From the NCBI GenBank assembly GCA_036346275.1, contig CM070730.1:1798309-1862308 (forward strand): a stretch of 64,000 nt of DNA, read 5' to 3'. The stretch's first letter is position 1; every line of letters starts with the position of its first letter. The notes beneath the pieces are model-generated. The model was not told where the DNA came from, did not search any database, and was given only the letters and a program-made list of their open reading frames with translations. This document shows, piece by piece, positions 59,968 through 64,000 of this stretch. The DNA comes from Otatea glauca (Eukaryota; Streptophyta; Magnoliopsida; Poales; Poaceae). The position numbers and the translations under genes were made by a program.

Positions 59968-60176
59968 GAACAAAGGAAGTTGCTGAAGGAAATGTGACCT
60001 GTGAAAACACAAAGCCATTAACGGTAGACAGTATGGAAGTTGATGTTGGTGCCAGCATAGCTAAGATGGAAGCCAGTCCTGTGGCGGTAGAAGTGACATC
60101 GCCACCAGTGTCGACCAAGAACAGTGCATCAAGTAAGCCTACTAAGAAGCGAATTACTCCTATTGCAATTAACTAA
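59968..60176 (+). pseudogene. FAS2: Terminal-exon fragment resembling CAF-1 subunit FAS2
   Basis: After a CTATTAG acceptor, the frame encodes (G)TKEVAEGNVTCENTKPLTVD, SMEVDVGASIAKMEASPVAV and a lysine-rich end, SSKPTKKRITPIAIN, before TAA. This resembles the C-terminal tail of rice-type FAS2, the p60-like WD40 subunit of chromatin assembly factor 1. None of the WD40 exons are found upstream, where plastid-derived and hAT sequences lie instead. I infer a transduplicated or translocated last exon. The identification is from memory of the family's tail, so it is moderate. Confidence 0.5.
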
Positions 60177-60667
60177 GTAGCAGAAGTAGTTAGGATTATG
60201 AGATATTATGTAGTGATAACAAGAACTGCAGATTACATTTAGGTTTCCCTGTAAAGAAATTTAGCTTGCAGCTATTTTCACCTTCTGCCGCCATAGTCCA
60301 AGAAATTCACTTCCTGGTCATGACACAAAAGGGAAGCAATTATATGAGCTGAAATGCTGTGTATATGAGCACGATTTTTTATGAAATAACGTCCAGTAGC
60401 TAATGGGCCTCTTTGATAGTGGTGTTTTGTGAAATTTCGCTGAACAAATTCATCGCACACTTAAATTTTTCATATACAAATGCTGAACGACACATTCCAT
60501 TCAATCAAATGGGGTTTCTGACGCCCTTATTGCAGTTATACGATAGAACATACAATCTTTATCAAAATAACCAATGGATGCAAGGGCATGGGTATGGATA
60601 CGATCATTCCCTCAAGCTGAAGGATCTTCGGTATAGGCAAACTTGGGCAGATCGTGGCACTGTCTTC
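60177..60667. other. 3' flanks of the FAS2-like fragment and of the TED7-like gene
   Basis: This convergent intergenic stretch probably contains the 3' UTR of the minus-strand gene. No gene is supported. Confidence 0.5.
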
Positions 60668-61561
60668 TTAGGACTTGATTATGCTGGTCTTTGATTTTTC
60701 AGACGCTTGTTCTTTCTCGCCCGCCTCTTCAAATCTGATATCTTCATCTTCTGAAAGGATCTCGATCCTCTGGCCGTGAGGCCCTGGCACGATCTTCTCG
60801 TCAACATGGATGTGTTCCGTGACGTTGATGAGCTCTGCTTTCTGCTCTGCTTTTCTCTCCTGCTTCCTGTGCCAGAGCCAACCGCTGTGGTGTGATGTCT
60901 TCCCTGCCGCTGCCGTGCCCGACCCCTCGCCGACGGCCTCCTGCTTCTTCACCGCCTCCTGGAATTTGATGTCCTCGTCCACTGACAGCATGACGGCCTT
61001 GGGGCCATCGCTGCCTGACATTGTCGCCTTGTTGACGTGGACATGGTCGCTGAAGTTGAGTATCCCCGCCTCCCTTTCTGTCTTCCTCTCTTTTTTCTTG
61101 TGCCAGCAGAAGAAGGAGGCGAGGCATGCCAGCAAGAGGAGGCCACCTAGCGAGATGAACACCACAATGATGACGATGTGGTGCGGGGGGCTAGGTGGAG
61201 GAGGCACGGGCATCGGCGGGTTGATATGAGGCGGAGGCGGGGCTAGTGGATGTGGTGGCGGCGGTCGAATGGGCGGTGACGGTGGGGGTGGAGCACGGCG
61301 AGATGGCGGTGGGAGCATGGAGGGCGGAGGCGGGGCACGACGGGGCGGTGGTGGGGCCTGAGTGGGTGGAGGGGGAGCATAGCGAGGCGGTGGCGGGGGA
61401 GCTCGGTGTGGCGGAGGTGGGGGTCGAACGGGCGGCGGTGGCGGTGGCGGGAAACGTTTTGGGGGTGGTGGGGCTAGAGGGCGCGGTCGAGGCTTTGGAA
61501 CGTAAGGGTTTGGAGGGAAGTAGGGGAAGCCAAAGCCAGGAGGGCTAGGGTTGAAAGCCAT
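60668..61561 (-). CDS. Proline-rich single-pass membrane protein, TED7-like
   Basis: This minus-strand, single-exon gene encodes 297 residues from the ATG at 61561. An ATG 87 bases further upstream is in frame but lies too close to the TATA-like ATATATAA (61672-61665) to be transcribed reliably. Residues 1-127 are an extracellular-type proline-rich region with many PPPP runs. Residues 128-152 form one transmembrane helix (IVIIVVFISLGGLLLLACLA). The cytosolic part has two tandem copies of a basic-to-acidic unit: KKKERKTEREAG...HVHVN...LSVDEDIKFQEA (153-203) and RKQERKAEQKAE...HIHVDE...LSEDEDIRFEEA (232-280). This layout matches grass proteins annotated as TRACHEARY ELEMENT DIFFERENTIATION-RELATED 7, implicated in secondary wall formation. 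The function is inferred. Confidence 0.85.
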   Translation of the reverse strand: MAFNPSPPGFGFPYFPPNPYVPKPRPRPLAPPPPKRFPPPPPPPVRPPPPPHRAPPPPPRYAPPPPTQAPPPPRRAPPPPSMLPPPSRRAPPPPSPPIRPPPPHPLAPPPPHINPPMPVPPPPSPPHHIVIIVVFISLGGLLLLACLASFFCWHKKKERKTEREAGILNFSDHVHVNKATMSGSDGPKAVMLSVDEDIKFQEAVKKQEAVGEGSGTAAAGKTSHHSGWLWHRKQERKAEQKAELINVTEHIHVDEKIVPGPHGQRIEILSEDEDIRFEEAGEKEQASEKSKTSIIKS

Positions 61562-61700
61562 GGATATTGGGCCTCTGAGACGATGGTGGTGGTGGTGGTG
61601 TAGCTGTGGTAAGAGGAGGCGATGGAGTGAGTTGTGGTCGCATCGCATGCATGTGGCCGGCCTGTTATATATGCATCCAGATCCAGTGGTTCGTATGAAT
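61562..61700 (-). promoter_or_regulatory. Core promoter and 5' UTR of the TED7-like gene
   Basis: ATATATAA on the minus strand at 61672-61665 is a good TATA box, about 105 bases before the ATG. Between them are a CATGCATGCGATGCG stretch and a CACCACCACCACC run in the leader. Confidence 0.55.
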
Positions 61701-62200
61701 GTATGATGTGCGATGGGAGGGAAGAGTGTATGCTGGCAGGTGACTTGGCTCCTCTGCTACGGCTTGAGCTGCCCGGGGTACGTTGCTTCCAAACAATGCT
61801 ACGCTGCGCCCAAGCCCCCATGTAGCTGGCATGGCTGGCCCTTTCTTTTCTTCTCTTTTCTTTCCTTTCTTTCTCTTCTCTTCTCTTCTCTTCTGGGTGA
61901 GACGGAGCTAGGGAGACACGCACATAATCTTAGCTAGTAAGCTTCGCTTTGGTTTACATCCTAATCAAACCGTACCTACACACCGACATATAATAATAGG
62001 CTTATGCCTACTTCTTTATTTGGAATCGCGTAGCATATGGATTACACTTGCGCGCTTGCTTGCATTTCTTTCGGTATTATAACCCTACTATAGTTTGAAG
62101 AGTCCCTGGAAGGCCAGTATGCCCACGTGTCTCCGGAGCCGGCTCGGCTCGAGCCGCGAGCCGAGCCGAGAAAATATTCACGAATGGGTCCTTTTTTTAT
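61701..62200. other. Upstream region of the TED7-like gene
   Basis: A long pyrimidine tract (TTCTTCTC/TTCTCTTCTC) at 61849-61898 is a GA-repeat on the gene's coding strand, a common plant promoter feature. Positions 62138-62165 have a GGCTCGGCTCGAGCCGAGCC-type palindrome. No further gene is seen. Confidence 0.5.
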
Positions 62201-62590
62201 TTACAGATAGGTCTTTTTTTAGAAAACAAAATTACAATCGGGTCCTTGTTTGTAAAAAAATTAAAAATAAGTCCTTTTTCCCAAAAAAAGAATATATATT
62301 ACGCTTTGGCCCTTTATGCGTTTTTGAGGCTTGCGCTCGGGTCCTTTTCCACACAAAAAAATTACGTCTAGGTCCTTTTTCAAAAAAAAATATATATCAC
62401 ACATTGGTCCTTTATGCGTTTTTAATGCTTGCGCTAGGGTCCTTTTCCACAGAATAAAAATTACGTTTAGATCCTTCTCCGGCGGGAAAAAACCGTACGG
62501 ATCCTTCTTCCCGAAAAAACATACATTTTTTCCCGTTTTTTTTACCATTACGTTTAAGCCTTTTTCCCGAAAAAAAACTCAACTTTCTCG
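62190..62590. repeat. Imperfect tandem array of GGTCCTTTTTCC...AAAAA units
   Basis: The core GGTCCTTTTTCC(A/C)(A/C)AAAAAA recurs about ten times. Two longer units of about 113 bases stand out: TTTGGCCCTTTATGCGTTTT near 62301 and ATTGGTCCTTTATGCGTTTT near 62404 start them. Confidence 0.7.
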
Positions 62591-62808
62591 TGTGGAGAGC
62601 GGCGCCCGCAGCGTGGCACGCCGCGTCCAAGTTGCTAGTATATATATATACACACACACTAGTATAGTGCCCTGTTTTTCGGTTTCCTTTTTCCAGCACG
62701 TAATATATGGTCTTTTCCTTTTCTTGAACGTTTGTTTCCTTTTCCTTAATTCTAGGATATTTGCTTCCTTTTCCTTGAGATGATGCTGGAGGTGGGGGGA
62801 GATCTGTT

Positions 62809-63657
62809 GTGGGCCACAGGGATGAGTTAGACACATTAAACAATGGTCATCAGATGTGGGTGAGTAAAGCTGAGGAAAGATCTGAGAGGTTAATTTTGAC
62901 GGAGACAAGTTTCTGGAGACGTTTCGCTGGGTGCATGAAGGTTGAGCCATCTCTAGTGGGGTGCATTATTTAGGGTGGACGTAGAAAAGAATGCTTAGGT
63001 GCATTATAAAGGGGTATAGATATATTAAAGAACAGCAGGAGCTCTGCTATGCATCGAAGAAAAAAAGTGAAAAGAGTACGGCAGTAGTTTTAGACCATGA
63101 AAAGGGTATAAATACTTTTGAATGAAGTAGCGGCTTGGCTTGAAGCTCTTCTGAACGAGATCATCATATATTTGAGTGAAGCCACAGGCGCAGCCATGCA
63201 TGCTCTCGGTCGTGTCCTTCACGTGCAGGCGACCGATGCGCGTGAGGAATCACTGAATATCAGCTAGTAGCTACTCCAGCTTGTAAGCAAATCGCTCGCC
63301 TAGTCAGTTTTGAGTGTGTTGCAAGGCCATCTTCCGAATGACAAAAAGGCTTCACTAGTGGCGCTAAGCCAAAGGGAGATAAACAAATGAATTGGTATGC
63401 CAAAAATGGAATTAAAATGCCTCACTCATCGCTAATCTATACCCCTTTATAATGCACCTAAGCAATTTTTCCTACGTCCACCCTAAATAATGCACCTCAT
63501 TAGAGATGGCCTAATGTTCGTGCACCCAGCAAAACGTCTCCAGAAACTTGCATTCATCAAAATGAACGTCTCATATCTTTCCTCAGTTTTACTCACCCAC
63601 ATCCGATGGCCATTGTTTAATGTGTCTAACTCATTCAATCATGTGGCCCACAACAGG
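62809..63657. mobile_element. Foldback-type element with about 215-bp inverted arms
   Basis: The left arm (62809-63022) starts TGTTGTGGGCCACAG and the right arm (63436-63657) ends CATGTGGCCCACAAC. The arms are inverted copies over their length, with landmarks GAGTTAGACACATTAAACAA, TCTCCAGAAACTTG and CACCCTAAATAATGCACC (or complements). A spacer of about 410 bases separates them. The arms could fold into a long hairpin RNA. No coding region or clear target duplication was found, so the transposon class is open. Confidence 0.75.
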
Positions 63658-64000
63658 AGAGCCCACACATATATATTTCAATTGAACTATATATATGGAA
63701 TTTATGTTGCAAATCTAAACCCATTTGATTTCGATTCAATATTTACCATACCAGTCAGTACCATGAATCGCGCGTTTAATTTTCTTCCATTCATGCATGT
63801 GCACCACATCCTATACAAGGCGCTCATGTACCGCCGCCATAATATTATTTAGCGAAAAATATTATATAAGGAATGTGTGTATAAAATGCAATTATCGTGT
63901 GATAAATATAAGGAATAAGTTCATTTTAGGACTTATTCCTAAATACACTATGGGAAGTAATAGATTTTCTGATAATAATTAGCCTCAATCAGGACGCACA
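63658..64000. other. AT-rich sequence at the window end
   Basis: No gene, repeat or RNA feature could be supported. Confidence 0.4.

Overview
The window looks like nuclear DNA of a grass (Poaceae). The evidence is GC-rich, monocot-type first exons, GT-AG introns, Stowaway MITEs with TA target sites, Tat-lineage Ty3/gypsy and SIRE/Maximus-type Ty1/copia retroelements, a grass-style CACTA element, and a short plastid rpoC1 insertion. I could not determine the genus. Everything here comes from reading the sequence. No database search was run, so family names rest on recognised motifs.

Four loci look like intact host genes. (1) A single-exon membrane-anchored AAA-ATPase of the BCS1/AATP1 type lies at 4370-5887 (+). 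(2) A four-exon EIF1AD-like small OB-fold protein lies at 33415-35327 (+), with a Stowaway MITE in its last intron. (3) An alpha/beta hydrolase lies at 51316-53622 (+). It has a second, paralogous first exon 3 kb upstream (48270-48584) whose splice phase also fits exon 2. (4) A proline-rich single-pass membrane protein resembling grass TED7-type proteins lies at 60668-61561 (-). A terminal-exon fragment resembling the CAF-1 subunit FAS2 lies at 59968-60176.

Most of the rest is transposable elements. From left to right these are:
- a non-autonomous minus-strand gypsy element (1-2291);
- a 4.2-kb CACTA element carrying a captured two-exon C2-domain fragment (6777-11005);
- a SIRE-like LTR ending at 16564, which itself contains an 815-bp solo LTR with a perfect 5-bp TSD;
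- a decayed Tat-lineage gypsy element (about 18.05-32.1 kb), whose antisense PMD-like ORF is split by a 5'-truncated minus-strand SIRE/Maximus element (26197 to about 31010);
- a LINE 3' fragment (35.7-37.1 kb);
- SIRE-like LTR pieces in inverted orientation (38.8 and 40.3-41.3 kb);
- a Helitron-like repeat (54.0-54.7 kb);
- a foldback element (62.8-63.66 kb).

The most notable pattern is a family of coding-poor elements with CAAGG/CAGGG-type ends. Copies lie at 42909-44884, 46961-47838, 56547-57993 and 58498-59363, and possibly near 11.37-11.66 kb. Two have perfect 8-bp target duplications and a third has a 7/8 match, which indicates non-autonomous hAT transposons. The third interrupts the plastid rpoC1 insertion, so the native plastid sequence independently confirms the 8-bp duplication. 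I found no CRISPR array, rRNA gene or convincing tRNA gene.
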